From: Thermoleophilia bacterium
GTDB lineage: Bacteria > Actinomycetota > Thermoleophilia > RBG-16-64-13
Assembly: GCA_026415615.1 (NCBI GenBank)
Contig: JAOAGT010000001.1
Coordinates: 485,455-549,454 of the forward strand
Direction of reading: 5' to 3'
Length of the DNA stretch: 64,000 bases
Positions 16,100-24,354 of this stretch are shown piece by piece. The stretch's first letter is position 1, and every line of letters begins with the position of its first letter. The position numbers and the translations under genes were made by a program. A model generated the notes under the pieces. That model saw nothing but the letters and a program-made list of their open reading frames with translations. It had not been told where the DNA came from and did no database searches.

Positions 16100-17605
16100 T
16101 TGAGTAAGCCAGGCAGCGAGGCCGCCAGTGGCATTGGCGAGCCCAGTCGGGCCAGTAGTCCGTATAGCAGTGGCCCGTATGCTCAGCCCCCCCGAGGACT
16201 AGGCCGGCGCAAAGGTACGGTTCTCATAGTCTCGTCCTTGGGGGGCTTTCTGGTCACCTTCATGGGCTCGTCGATAAACATCGCGCTGCCCCTGATTGGA
16301 GCCGAGTTCAAGGTCTCTGCGGTAACCCTGAGCTGGGTGTCCCTGGCCTATGTTCTGGTTTCGGGGGCTTGCCTGCTCCCCGCGGGGCGGCTGGCGGACC
16401 TTTATGGGCGGGTGCGCATCTTTACCTACGGGATGGTGGTATTTAGCGTCTTCAGCTTGGCCAGTGCTTTTGCTCCTTCCGCAACAGTTCTACTGATTCT
16501 GCGGGCTCTTAACGGCATCGGTCTTGCTACTGGATCAGCCACTAACGCCGCGCTGGTCATTACAGCCTATCCTCCTGACACCAGAGGCAGGGCGCTGGGC
16601 CTAAACGTGGCTTGCATCTACTCAGGCCTGACCTTGGGTCCTGTCCTGGGCGGGTTCATCGTCCATCAGCTGGGGTGGCGCTCTCTCTTTATCATCACAG
16701 GCCTTCTGGGTCTGGTGAATGTGTGGCTGCCGGCCAGGCGGCTTCTTAGTCTTGATCGGCGACACGAGGCCGCGGGACGCTTTGACGTGGTCGGTTCGGG
16801 GATCTACGCTGTCGGGCTCACCGCCATGCTGGTAGGGCTTTCGTACCTGCCCGGGCTTGTGGGAGTCTGCATGACTGCTGCCGGAGCGTTCGGCCTAGGG
16901 CTGTTTGTGTGGTGGGAAGGTAGGGCTTCCGATCCGCTGCTTCGCTTGTCGCTTTTTCGCAGAAACCGCGTGTTTGCCTTGGCTAATGCAGCTGCTCTTA
17001 TCCAGTACGCCGCGACCTCGGCTGTGGTCTTTCTTCTCAGCCTGTATCTGCAGTACAACCGGGGGCTCGATCCTCAAAAAGCGGGCCTGGTGCTGGTTAC
17101 CGGAAGCGTTGTGCAGGTGCTACTTGCCCCCCTGGTGGGCCGGCTCACTGATCGTTTAGACACAAGATATCTGGCGTCGGGCGGGATGGCAGCGGGCGTG
17201 CTAGGTATATTAGGCCTCAGCTTTGCTGGATCCGCGACGCCGTTTTGGTACATCATCGTTATGTTGTGTGTGCTAAATGGGGGAGTCGCGTTTTTCTCCA
17301 CCCCGAACACTCACGCCGTCATGAACAGCGTACACACGCGCTTGGTGGGAGTAGCATCGGCCACTCTGGCTACTATGCGGCAGGCGGGAATGAATCTAAG
17401 CCAGGGCATCGCTACCATGATTCTAGCCTTGGAGGTCGGCCGTCGAGCCATCCAACCGGCTGACTATCCGCAGCTGCTGGAAAGTCTACGCATTAGCTAC
17501 TGGATATTCACGGCTCTACCGGTTGTGGGGGTGGCGGCGTCGCTGGTGGGCCCGCGTCGGAAGGCGGAGCGGCCGATCGACGGGGAGGCAGGTCGGTACG
17601 AGTAG
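16100..17605 (+). CDS. MFS transporter, DHA2-like (14-helix drug/solute exporter)
   Basis: A 501-residue multi-helix membrane protein. It shows motif A after helix 2 (GRLADLYGRVRIF), the motif C region with GPVLGGFIV in helix 5, and a second-half loop LVGRLTDRLDTRY, as in the EmrB/QacA group. An unstructured 35-residue Ser/Pro/Gly N-terminus precedes helix 1. The TTG start at 16100 follows a GGCAGGG-like ribosome site. It is transcribed toward the IclR gene. Substrate unknown; export of a toxic aromatic is plausible from context only. Confidence 0.87.
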   Translation: MSKPGSEAASGIGEPSRASSPYSSGPYAQPPRGLGRRKGTVLIVSSLGGFLVTFMGSSINIALPLIGAEFKVSAVTLSWVSLAYVLVSGACLLPAGRLADLYGRVRIFTYGMVVFSVFSLASAFAPSATVLLILRALNGIGLATGSATNAALVITAYPPDTRGRALGLNVACIYSGLTLGPVLGGFIVHQLGWRSLFIITGLLGLVNVWLPARRLLSLDRRHEAAGRFDVVGSGIYAVGLTAMLVGLSYLPGLVGVCMTAAGAFGLGLFVWWEGRASDPLLRLSLFRRNRVFALANAAALIQYAATSAVVFLLSLYLQYNRGLDPQKAGLVLVTGSVVQVLLAPLVGRLTDRLDTRYLASGGMAAGVLGILGLSFAGSATPFWYIIVMLCVLNGGVAFFSTPNTHAVMNSVHTRLVGVASATLATMRQAGMNLSQGIATMILALEVGRRAIQPADYPQLLESLRISYWIFTALPVVGVAASLVGPRRKAERPIDGEAGRYE

Positions 17606-17613
17606 TACAGGTA

Positions 17614-17638
17614 GGGAGTGGCAGGGGTAGGGGGTGGG
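17614..17638 (+). other. Canonical G-quadruplex motif just after the MFS stop
   Basis: Four G-runs (17614-17616, 17624-17627, 17630-17634, 17636-17638) are separated by loops of 7, 2 and 1 bases, meeting the G3+N1-7 rule on the coding strand. It starts nine bases after the stop codon, so it would lie in the 3' UTR mRNA and might pause RNA polymerase or protect the 3' end. Confidence 0.5.
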
Positions 17639-17746
17639 TAGGATGGCGGGCGGAAAGTACGGCAAGTGTGAGTTATTGCTCCCAACTACGTGAAAGACCC
17701 GGAGCGCATCATCCGGCAGGAGGATCAGGCTGCTGCACAATCGCCC

Positions 17747-17786
17747 GGTCCGTTTTTTGTTGCGGCTGATCCGATCCGCGGACCAA
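17747..17786. promoter_or_regulatory. Candidate IclR autoregulatory operator
   Basis: Inverted half-sites GGTCCG (17747-17752) and CGGACC (17779-17784) lie just before the IclR gene. The right half in context, ATCCGCGGACCA (17774-17785), matches 11 of 12 bases of the reverse complement of 18811-18822, which overlaps the promoter of the cupin gene on the far side of this regulator. Sharing between the two control regions supports a regulator site. Confidence 0.45.
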
Positions 17787-17813
17787 ACAGGCTATGTGCT
17801 ACTCTATTGCGAG

Positions 17814-18677
17814 ATGTTCATCGCTCAGCGTGGAGTCGTCGCCGTGGCGCCTGTTTTGGAAAATGGGGGTTATGACAATTCACGCGGGAAAACCTCGCGA
17901 ACTTTGGAGAAGGGTCTGCGCCTGCTAGATCTCTTTGACGTTGAACATCAGGAGTGGACCTTGCGAGATCTGCGCGAGGCCACGGGCGAGTCCAAGACTA
18001 CTGTGCTTAGGCTCGTCAAGACGCTGGAAAGTCTTGGCTACCTTACGCGGGACGAGCGCAGCGGCCGATACCGTCTCGGAGCAAGCGTTACTAAACTGGC
18101 GTATGTGGTCTTTCCACACAATGAGCTTGTCCGTGTTGCGGCTCCCTTCATGCGCAGACTGTCGGAGCAAACAAACGAGACGGTGGACATCATGGTGGAG
18201 GTGGAGCCCGGCGCCGTAATGTCGCTCTACGATTCGACCACACGTTTTCTCCGTACGCAGTCTTCTATCGGCAAGGTTCTTAGGCCGGGTCTTTCTCAGG
18301 CGGGGATTAAGATCCTGGTAGCGTTCCGCCCGATGGAGACCTGGGACCAGATAATCGCGCAGTCAATCATTAGACACACCGATCGTACGATAACCGATCC
18401 CGAGGAGCTTCGCCGGCAACTTCTGGCGGCTCGTGATGAGGGTGTGGCGTACGATTTTGGTGAATGGAGCACAGAGCTGGCGGCGGTTGCGGCGCCGGTC
18501 TTTGGCGCCGATGGGAGCCTGCGGGCTGCCTTGTCGGTCATCTCTCCGGTTGAACGTTTTAATCCCGAGATTCAGTCCCGCCACGCGGATTTAGTGAGAG
18601 AAGCCGCTGCTGATATCTCTAAGGAGCTCGGCGCCCCGCCCGAGAAGGTCGCTTTCCTGCGTAATAGGTCGGCTTAG
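17814..18677 (+). CDS. IclR-family transcriptional regulator
   Basis: About 287 residues with the IclR layout: an N-terminal winged helix (RTLEKGLRLLDLF, then ESKTTVLRLVKTLESLGYL) and a C-terminal effector-binding domain with GASVTKLAY, AVAAPVFGADG and the SVISPVERF strand. Regulators of this class usually sense small aromatic or organic acids and control adjacent catabolic operons, here the transporter-glycyl radical enzyme run that follows. No clear ribosome site marks the start: TTG 17757, ATG 17814 and GTG 17844 are all in frame, and only sequence after about 17880 aligns with the family. ATG 17814 is a compromise. Confidence 0.88.
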   Translation: MFIAQRGVVAVAPVLENGGYDNSRGKTSRTLEKGLRLLDLFDVEHQEWTLRDLREATGESKTTVLRLVKTLESLGYLTRDERSGRYRLGASVTKLAYVVFPHNELVRVAAPFMRRLSEQTNETVDIMVEVEPGAVMSLYDSTTRFLRTQSSIGKVLRPGLSQAGIKILVAFRPMETWDQIIAQSIIRHTDRTITDPEELRRQLLAARDEGVAYDFGEWSTELAAVAAPVFGADGSLRAALSVISPVERFNPEIQSRHADLVREAAADISKELGAPPEKVAFLRNRSA

Positions 18678-18781
18678 GCCGCCAGCCAGTTGAAACAAGT
18701 CGCGCCTGGGCGGCGCAGCTCGGCGCGGTTTTACTGCGATTTCGGCCACGAATTTCCTCTCGGCACCGCGACTTATTCATC

Positions 18782-18850
18782 TTGACACGGCGAGTTTTGC
18801 AGTTGTATTCTGGTCCGCAGATAGCACCTACGGGACCGCATAATGGACCA
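18782..18850 (+). promoter_or_regulatory. Promoter and candidate IclR operators ahead of the cupin-transporter operon
   Basis: TTGACA (18782-18787), an 18-base spacer and TATTCT (18806-18811) form a promoter for the operon starting at 18916. TGGTCCGCAGAT (18811-18822) overlaps the -10 and the expected start of transcription, and the related GGACCGCA (18833-18840) and TGGACCA (18844-18850) follow. The first site matches the operator candidate upstream of the IclR gene. The position suggests repression. Confidence 0.55.
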
Positions 18851-18915
18851 ATTGCGGCACATATGATTCAACACGGGTGCAACATTAGACACGGCGAAAG
18901 GTGGAGGTGTCACTT

Positions 18916-19335
18916 ATGGGGGAGGGGAAGTACGCTAAATACGTGATTCCAAAGCAGATCTCAAAGCCCGAGCCCTGGCCTTCTATGGAATGGGTTGGGG
19001 ATGTGGACTATCAAACTGATGTTTCTTTCATAATCACCCAGGTTAGAGAGCCGTGCGTCATGGAGGAGTATCCTCACTCGCACGATTTTGACATGTACCT
19101 GCATTTCTTCTCCTACGACCCGGACAACATGAATGAGCTTCCGGCCGAAATAGAAATCGGTCTAGGAGAGGAACGGGAGATGTACACCATTACCTCACCC
19201 ACGAGCGTGTACATTCCCAAGGGCATGGTTCATTGTCCGCTTATTTTCAAGAGGGTGGACAAGCCAATAATTCTGTTTCATACCAGCATCGCTCCAAGGT
19301 ACGAGAAGGATCCTGACAAGATAATCAAGGAGTAG
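18916..19335 (+). CDS. Small cupin-like protein
   Basis: A 139-residue single-domain protein with a cupin-type beta pattern. Metal-site candidates are the two His of HSHDFDMYLHFF and the His in IPKGMVHCP. Cupins of this size can be sugar/keto-acid isomerases, dioxygenase-like or binding proteins, and the reaction here is unknown. It begins GKYAKYVI, an opening shared with the cupin at 30178, and the pattern recurs in the double cupin at 29216, so four related domains flank the transporter/glycyl radical enzyme run. ATG 18916 has GGAGGTG six bases upstream. It is the first gene behind the operator-bearing promoter. Confidence 0.75.
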   Translation: MGEGKYAKYVIPKQISKPEPWPSMEWVGDVDYQTDVSFIITQVREPCVMEEYPHSHDFDMYLHFFSYDPDNMNELPAEIEIGLGEEREMYTITSPTSVYIPKGMVHCPLIFKRVDKPIILFHTSIAPRYEKDPDKIIKE

Positions 19336-19419
19336 GGGCTGCACGGCATTTACGCCGATCTTTGGGACTTGCGCGTGATTATTGAATGATTGCCATATTT
19401 GTGCGAGGGGGTGACGGTA

Positions 19420-20760
19420 ATGCGCGCTAAATCATGGAAGAGCCTCTCGGTGATCGTTTTGCTGCTTGTCGTTGCGGGAATGGTGGTCTTCTTGGCAAGC
19501 TGCGGCGAGAAAGAGACCACTACAACTGCGGCAGGTGGAGGTGCGCAGACCACGGCAACGACTGCTGCCGGAGGCACCCAGACTACAGGTGCGCCCAGTA
19601 CGGAGATGACAGCGCCGGCTGGCAAGACGGAGACGTTGAAGATAGGAGCGTCGGTACCGCTGTCGGGTCCGCCTAGCCCGGGTGGAATTGCCTTCCGGAA
19701 TGGCTGGTTGGTCGCCGTTGACATCATAAATGCCCGCGGCGGGATTAAGATTGGAGACACCACCTACAAACTGGAGTTGGTGGCTGAGGATAACAAAGGA
19801 ACCGCTGACGCGGCCGCAACCGCCACCACCAAGCTTTGTCTCCAAGAAAAGATCAAGTTCATTCTTGGGGATATTGCTGACTTTACCGTGCCGGTCATCC
19901 ACAAGATAACCTCCGAGGCTGGGGCGCTGCTGTTTACCAGCCTTGCGGTCAACGCCAAGGATATTCCCGGGCAGGTAGGCGATGTCGGTCCTGACAGGCC
20001 GCTCATGATTCGCTCCATGCCGGCTCAGTCGGAGCTTTACATGCTTGGTCCGCAATACCTCAAAGACAACTACCCGAACGCAAAGCGGATAGCTCTCATG
20101 GCGCTTGACTTCCCCGATTACGACGCATATGGGGACGTGTACAAGGAAAAATTCCAGGCTGTGGGGCTTGAGCTGGCCACTTACGAGCGAATCTCAACGG
20201 ACATGGTGGACTTTGTTCCGCTCGTCACGCGGGTGATGCAGAGCAAGCCGGATGCCGTTTACCTGCTTTCGTCTGCCATGAGCCAGGTGCCCATGATCTT
20301 CAAGACCTTCCGGGACCAGGGCTTTAAGGGTCCGCTCATGTACGGGTCGCCGACCGATCCTGCGTACATTGTCAATGCGGTGCCGGATATCACCGACACG
20401 TTTGGACTTGCCCTGTATATGGATGATCCCAACCTACCCGCTCCGGTCAAGGAGGTTGTGGACCGCGGCCGGGCCATGCTGGGCAAAGACTTTGTGTCCG
20501 ACAGTGTGATCAGCTGCGACCAGCTGCTGCTTCTTGCCCAGATGCTGGAAAAGGCGCAGAGCATAGAGCCGCAGGCTGTGCAGGACAAGTTTGAGACTTT
20601 AACCAATCCGGGTGATCTCCAGTCAATCTTCGGGCCGGCTTATGCGGGTGGCTTGGAGAAGACCGGAGTGCAGCGGGTGCTTGTCCGGCCGTGGCCGATC
20701 TGCCGCATCGTGAACGGCAAGCCGGAGCAAGTGGGCTTCTTTACCATGGATGTGCCGTGA
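19420..20760 (+). CDS. ABC transporter substrate-binding lipoprotein (HAAT set 1)
   Basis: A 446-residue lipoprotein: N-terminal hydrophobic signal with lipobox ending LASC, a Thr/Gly/Ala linker, and a type-1 periplasmic-binding fold starting at KIGASVPLSGP. ATG 19420 is preferred over the upstream in-frame ATG 19390 because GAGGGGGTGA lies right before it and the signal sequence then begins MRAKSWK. It heads a complete five-gene transporter (19420-24269). The ligand is probably the substrate or a precursor for the glycyl radical enzyme downstream (inference). Confidence 0.92.
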   Translation: MRAKSWKSLSVIVLLLVVAGMVVFLASCGEKETTTTAAGGGAQTTATTAAGGTQTTGAPSTEMTAPAGKTETLKIGASVPLSGPPSPGGIAFRNGWLVAVDIINARGGIKIGDTTYKLELVAEDNKGTADAAATATTKLCLQEKIKFILGDIADFTVPVIHKITSEAGALLFTSLAVNAKDIPGQVGDVGPDRPLMIRSMPAQSELYMLGPQYLKDNYPNAKRIALMALDFPDYDAYGDVYKEKFQAVGLELATYERISTDMVDFVPLVTRVMQSKPDAVYLLSSAMSQVPMIFKTFRDQGFKGPLMYGSPTDPAYIVNAVPDITDTFGLALYMDDPNLPAPVKEVVDRGRAMLGKDFVSDSVISCDQLLLLAQMLEKAQSIEPQAVQDKFETLTNPGDLQSIFGPAYAGGLEKTGVQRVLVRPWPICRIVNGKPEQVGFFTMDVP

Positions 20761-20783
20761 GTGTGAATTCTAGGTGAGAGAGT

Positions 20784-20821
20784 GGGCGCGCTCGGCGCCG
20801 AGAGCGGCGCCGAGCGCGCCC
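20784..20821. repeat. Perfect 16-bp hairpin between SBP and LivH (set 1)
   Basis: The arms 20784-20799 and 20806-20821 are exact reverse complements, only G/C apart from one T/A pair, around the loop GAGAGC. No T-tract follows. Its place after a binding-protein gene and before the permease suggests a 3'-exonuclease block giving more SBP than permease, as REP elements do in the maltose operon. Confidence 0.85.
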
Positions 20822-20839
20822 CCAACAAAGACCTAAGCC

Positions 20840-21709
20840 ATGATCTCAAGCTCGATCTTAAGTGCAGGATTCATAAACGGCCTTTGCTTGGCCGGACTTT
20901 ATATTCTAATCGCCCTGGGGATTGCCCTTATCCTCAGCATCATGGACATCCTCCAGTTTGCTCATGGAGAGGTGTACATGCTGGGAGCTTATTTCACCTA
21001 CTTCATCGTGGTGCGCCTAGGTGGCAATCCCTATCTCGCGATTTTCATTAGCATGCTTGCCACCGGTTTGCTCGGCTTTATCCTCGAAAGGGTGGTGTTC
21101 CGGCCCTTAATCGGCAAGTTTCTCCCAGTGGTATGTGCCGCCACCGGTCTTACCCTGATATTCCAAACCAGCGCTGTTTTGGGCTTTGGCCTAGATGTCA
21201 AGCATCTCCCAAGCATTTGGACCGGCTCGTATCAGGTCTTGGGGTTTGCCCTACCTACGGACAAGCTGGTGGCTTTGGGTGTGAGCGCGTTTCTTACTGT
21301 GGCGCTGTTTGCCTTTCTCAAACTCACCCGGTTTGGTCTGGCTCTCATGGCCACTGCCCAGAACCGCGAAGGTGCGCTGCTGCAAGGGATCAATCCGAAA
21401 GTCATGTATGCGTTCGTGATGACCGTGGGCAGCGCTCTAGCCGCAATAGCGGGCTCGTTTGGCGGCTCCATTTTCCTGCTTGACCCCTTCATGGGTTCTA
21501 CTGCTCTCATGAAGGGTTTCACCATCATCGTTCTAGGCGGCATGGGCAGCCTGGCGGGGGTGGTTGTGGGCGGCCTGATCTACGGTCTTGCTGACAGCCT
21601 GGTGGCAACCATTTTCGGATCCGAGATAGCCACCTACGTGCCCATGATCTTGGTCATGATCATACTTGTTCTTCGGCCGCAGGGCCTGTGGGGGCGGGAG
21701 ACAGGATGA
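20840..21709 (+). CDS. livH: HAAT permease subunit LivH-like (set 1)
   Basis: A 289-residue inner-membrane permease with about eight hydrophobic segments. It has the family opening GLYILIALGIALILSIMDI, the conserved FAHGEVYMLGAY, and the loop ATAQNREGALLQGINP that contacts the ATPases. ATG 20840 lies 18 bases past the hairpin. Its stop overlaps the LivM start (ATGA). It works with LivM and the LivG/LivF ATPases to import the ligand of the 19420 binding protein. Confidence 0.92.
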   Translation: MISSSILSAGFINGLCLAGLYILIALGIALILSIMDILQFAHGEVYMLGAYFTYFIVVRLGGNPYLAIFISMLATGLLGFILERVVFRPLIGKFLPVVCAATGLTLIFQTSAVLGFGLDVKHLPSIWTGSYQVLGFALPTDKLVALGVSAFLTVALFAFLKLTRFGLALMATAQNREGALLQGINPKVMYAFVMTVGSALAAIAGSFGGSIFLLDPFMGSTALMKGFTIIVLGGMGSLAGVVVGGLIYGLADSLVATIFGSEIATYVPMILVMIILVLRPQGLWGRETG

Positions 21710-22770
21710 GTCGAAGAAGGATTGTCACCTACGCTGTTATAGCGGCCATAGTGGTCGTTATGTTCTTGCTTCCGCTCGTGATCCCGAATCCGTACTGGAT
21801 TCACGTTCTAGTGGTATCGATCATCACCTGCCTCCTTGCCGTCAGTCTGCGCGCGCTGGCGCGGACCGGCGTGATATCGATGGGCACAGCAGGCCTGATG
21901 TTGGTGGGGGCGTATTCTTCGGCGCTCATAGCCATGAAGGGCGGCCTTAGCGTCTGGCTGGCCATGCCTCTGGGCGGGCTGCTTTCCGCCTTTATCGCGT
22001 TCGTTGTGGGCTACCCGTTTCTGAGAGCCAAGGGCATCTACTTTGCCATTCTCACGGTCATGATGTCGGAGCTCTTGCGGGCTATCGCCTGGTACTGGAG
22101 CGGGCTTACCCGAGGTTCTACCGGTTTACAAGGAATACCAAGTCCTGAACCGATTAATCTTGGCCTTGTCACCTTGACGTTTAATTCGCGGACCAGCTTT
22201 TACTACTTGGCTTTGGTCTTGGTCATAATCTGTTGCGTGATTCTTTATCGCATTGAACATTCCTGGCTTGGGACTATGTGGACGGCTATTCGGGAGAACG
22301 ATCTCCTAGCCCGGGCCAGTGGAATTAACGTAAGGCTTCATAAGCTGGGAATCTTTGTAATCTCGGCTTTCTTCATGGGTTTTGCCGGAGCCATGTACGC
22401 GCACTACATGGGCAGTCTGTCCCCGTACGGGTATCCCGGCTGCCCGTTCTCGTTTAGCGCTTCTGTTTACACCATCATGTACATGATGGTGGGCGGCGAG
22501 AGCTACTTCTTTGGTCCCATGTTGGGCACGATGCTTCTCACCATCGTTCCCGAGGTAGCTCGTACTTTGAAGGAGTACATGCCGCTCCTATTCGGCCTCC
22601 TGCTCATCATTGTCGTCTTCTTTATGCCTGAGGGAATACTGGGGCTCGGTGACCGACTGCTGCACAGACGCCGCAAGACAGCCTCGCTAACGTGCGGTCC
22701 AGAGGCTCCACAGAACGCTGCACCACTTCCTGAAGAGCGGTCGGTGACCGAAGAACGGACGGTGACGTGA
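21706..22770 (+). CDS. livM: HAAT permease subunit LivM-like (set 1)
   Basis: A 354-residue second permease of set 1 with about nine hydrophobic segments, the LivM motif YPFLRAKGIYFAILT and the coupling loop AIRENDLLARASGINV. ATG 21706 forms a 4-base ATGA overlap with the LivH stop; the longer GTG 21688 start is less likely. The C-terminus ends in two near-identical six-residue units (EERSVT, EERTVT), coded by an 18-bp tandem repeat just before LivG. Confidence 0.92.
   Translation: MSRRRIVTYAVIAAIVVVMFLLPLVIPNPYWIHVLVVSIITCLLAVSLRALARTGVISMGTAGLMLVGAYSSALIAMKGGLSVWLAMPLGGLLSAFIAFVVGYPFLRAKGIYFAILTVMMSELLRAIAWYWSGLTRGSTGLQGIPSPEPINLGLVTLTFNSRTSFYYLALVLVIICCVILYRIEHSWLGTMWTAIRENDLLARASGINVRLHKLGIFVISAFFMGFAGAMYAHYMGSLSPYGYPGCPFSFSASVYTIMYMMVGGESYFFGPMLGTMLLTIVPEVARTLKEYMPLLFGLLLIIVVFFMPEGILGLGDRLLHRRRKTASLTCGPEAPQNAAPLPEERSVTEERTVT
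22732..22767 (+). repeat. 18-bp imperfect tandem repeat at the LivM end
   Basis: The units 22732-22749 and 22750-22767 match at 15 of 18 positions. They code the last residues of LivM and carry GGTGAC just before the LivG start (22772), so the duplication copied a possible ribosome-site segment. Confidence 0.7.
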
Positions 22771-22771
22771 G

Positions 22772-23569
22772 ATGGAACAGGTCTCCGGTAACGGTGTGAT
22801 TCTCAGCATCGCTCGACTAACCAAGCGGTTCGGCGGCCTGGTGGCTATCCGAGATCTCGACATGCAGGTAAGAGTGGGCGAGATCCTGGGCCTTATTGGC
22901 CCCAACGGCGCTGGCAAGAGCACCGTTCTCAACATGATTCATGGGCTGCTGCGGCCCACCTCGGGCAAGATTATTTTTCACGGCAAGGACATCACGGGGT
23001 GGGCGCCTCACCGCATATCCAAGCTGGGAATTGCCCGGGTTTTTCAAGGCAACGTGCTTTTCCGCGGTCTCAGTGCCAAGCAAAACGTGCTTATCGCCAT
23101 GCACGATCGAACTCACCACGGCTTTTGGAGTTCTCTAGTCCACAGTCCGTATAGCCGCCGGGTGGAGGCGCAAATGGCCGCCAAGGCCGATCAAATACTT
23201 GGTCTTGTGGGCTTAGCCGGCAAAGCGGACGAGCGGGCCTGCAACCTGTCGCACGGCGAGCAGCGGGTCCTTTGCTTGGCGGTTGCCCTGGCCGCCGATC
23301 CTCAGCTGGTTCTGTTGGATGAGCCTGTTACCGGCATGAACGCAAGCGAGGTCATGTTCATGGTCTCGTTGGTGCGGAGGCTAAGGGATGAGCAGGGGAT
23401 AACTTTCATTGTGGTGGAGCACAACATGCGGGCGGTCATGAACCTGTGCGAGCGCATAACAGTCACAAGCTACGGCGAAAAGATCGCCGAAGGATCGCCA
23501 GCCGAGATCAGCCAAGACCCGGCAGTCATCCAGGCGTATTTGGGGGCAGGTCAGCAGCATGTTGCTTGA
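22772..23569 (+). CDS. livG: HAAT ATP-binding protein LivG-like (set 1)
   Basis: A 265-residue ABC ATPase with Walker A GPNGAGKST, signature LSHGEQR (a conservative variant of LSGGQ) and Walker B LVLLDEP followed by VTGMN, as in LivG proteins. It also has the H-loop VVEHNMRAVM and the ITGWAPHRISKLGI stretch typical of the subgroup. The ATG follows the LivM stop by one base, and the end overlaps LivF by 11 bases. It powers import with LivF. Confidence 0.93.
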   Translation: MEQVSGNGVILSIARLTKRFGGLVAIRDLDMQVRVGEILGLIGPNGAGKSTVLNMIHGLLRPTSGKIIFHGKDITGWAPHRISKLGIARVFQGNVLFRGLSAKQNVLIAMHDRTHHGFWSSLVHSPYSRRVEAQMAAKADQILGLVGLAGKADERACNLSHGEQRVLCLAVALAADPQLVLLDEPVTGMNASEVMFMVSLVRRLRDEQGITFIVVEHNMRAVMNLCERITVTSYGEKIAEGSPAEISQDPAVIQAYLGAGQQHVA

Positions 23570-24269
23570 GGTTAAAGATCTGTGGTGCCACTACGGAGGT
23601 GCGGAGATCCTCAAGGGTGTCTCCCTTCGGGTGGACGAAGGCAAGGTGGTGGCCATCATCGGCAGCAACGGAGCGGGAAAAACCACCACCATGAGATGCA
23701 TCTCGGGTCTCAAGGCTCCTACGTCCGGGACAATAGAGTTCTTAGGGCAGAGGATCGACGGAAAGTCGCCGCAAGAGATCGTGCGGCTGGGGGTGGTCCA
23801 GGTACCCGAGGGTAGGCAGCTTTTCCCCTATCTTACGGTTATGGAGAACCTTAAAGTGGGGGCCTATCTACGTAAAGACCGCGCCCAAATGAAAGCTGAC
23901 ATGGAGCGCGTGTTCGAGCACTTCCCCCGGCTGTATGAGCGAAGAAGGCAAAAGGCGCGAACACTAAGCGGCGGCGAACAACAGATGCTGGCCATCGGCC
24001 GCGCGCTCATGGCTAACCCGAAACTTCTGTTGCTCGATGAGCCCTCGCTAGGTCTGTCTCCACTTATGGTTGAGGAGATCCGCAAAATAGTGGAGAACAT
24101 TAACACTACCCGGGGTATTGGGGTGGTCTTGGTGGAGCAGAACGCCAGACTGGCCCTGGGCGTGGCGCACTACGCCTATGTGCTTGAGACCGGCAGTGTC
24201 GTTTTGGAAGGCTCACCCGAGGAACTCATGACCAGCGACCACGTGCGGCGGGCTTACTTGGGCCAGTAG
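23559..24269 (+). CDS. livF: HAAT ATP-binding protein LivF-like (set 1)
   Basis: A 236-residue ABC ATPase: Walker A GSNGAGKTT, the LivF-type VPEGRQLFPYLTVMENL, signature LSGGEQQML, Walker B LLLLDEPSLGLSP and H-loop VVLVEQNA. It overlaps the LivG end. It is the last gene of transporter set 1, with the glycyl radical activase following after a short repeat-bearing gap. Confidence 0.93.
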   Translation: MLLEVKDLWCHYGGAEILKGVSLRVDEGKVVAIIGSNGAGKTTTMRCISGLKAPTSGTIEFLGQRIDGKSPQEIVRLGVVQVPEGRQLFPYLTVMENLKVGAYLRKDRAQMKADMERVFEHFPRLYERRRQKARTLSGGEQQMLAIGRALMANPKLLLLDEPSLGLSPLMVEEIRKIVENINTTRGIGVVLVEQNARLALGVAHYAYVLETGSVVLEGSPEELMTSDHVRRAYLGQ

Positions 24270-24283
24270 GTAGAGCGGAAAGC

Positions 24284-24354
24284 GTAATTTGGGCAACTGT
24301 AATTTGGGCAACGGGCGTGATTGACCCAGCAGGTGTAATTGAGGCAGCAGGTGT
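24284..24354 (+). repeat. Two short tandem repeats at the activase start
   Basis: GTAATTTGGGCAAC occurs at 24284-24297 and 24299-24312, and CAGCAGGTGT at 24327-24336 and 24345-24354. The second pair spans both candidate starts of the activase (TTG 24339, GTG 24351), so each start has a copy of the AGGTG/AGCAG ribosome-site-like stretch before it. Confidence 0.7.

Noticed and set aside
20784-20821. Intrinsic terminator between SBP and LivH
   Set aside because: There is no T-tract, and the permease and ATPase genes that must be expressed lie downstream; a stability element fits better.
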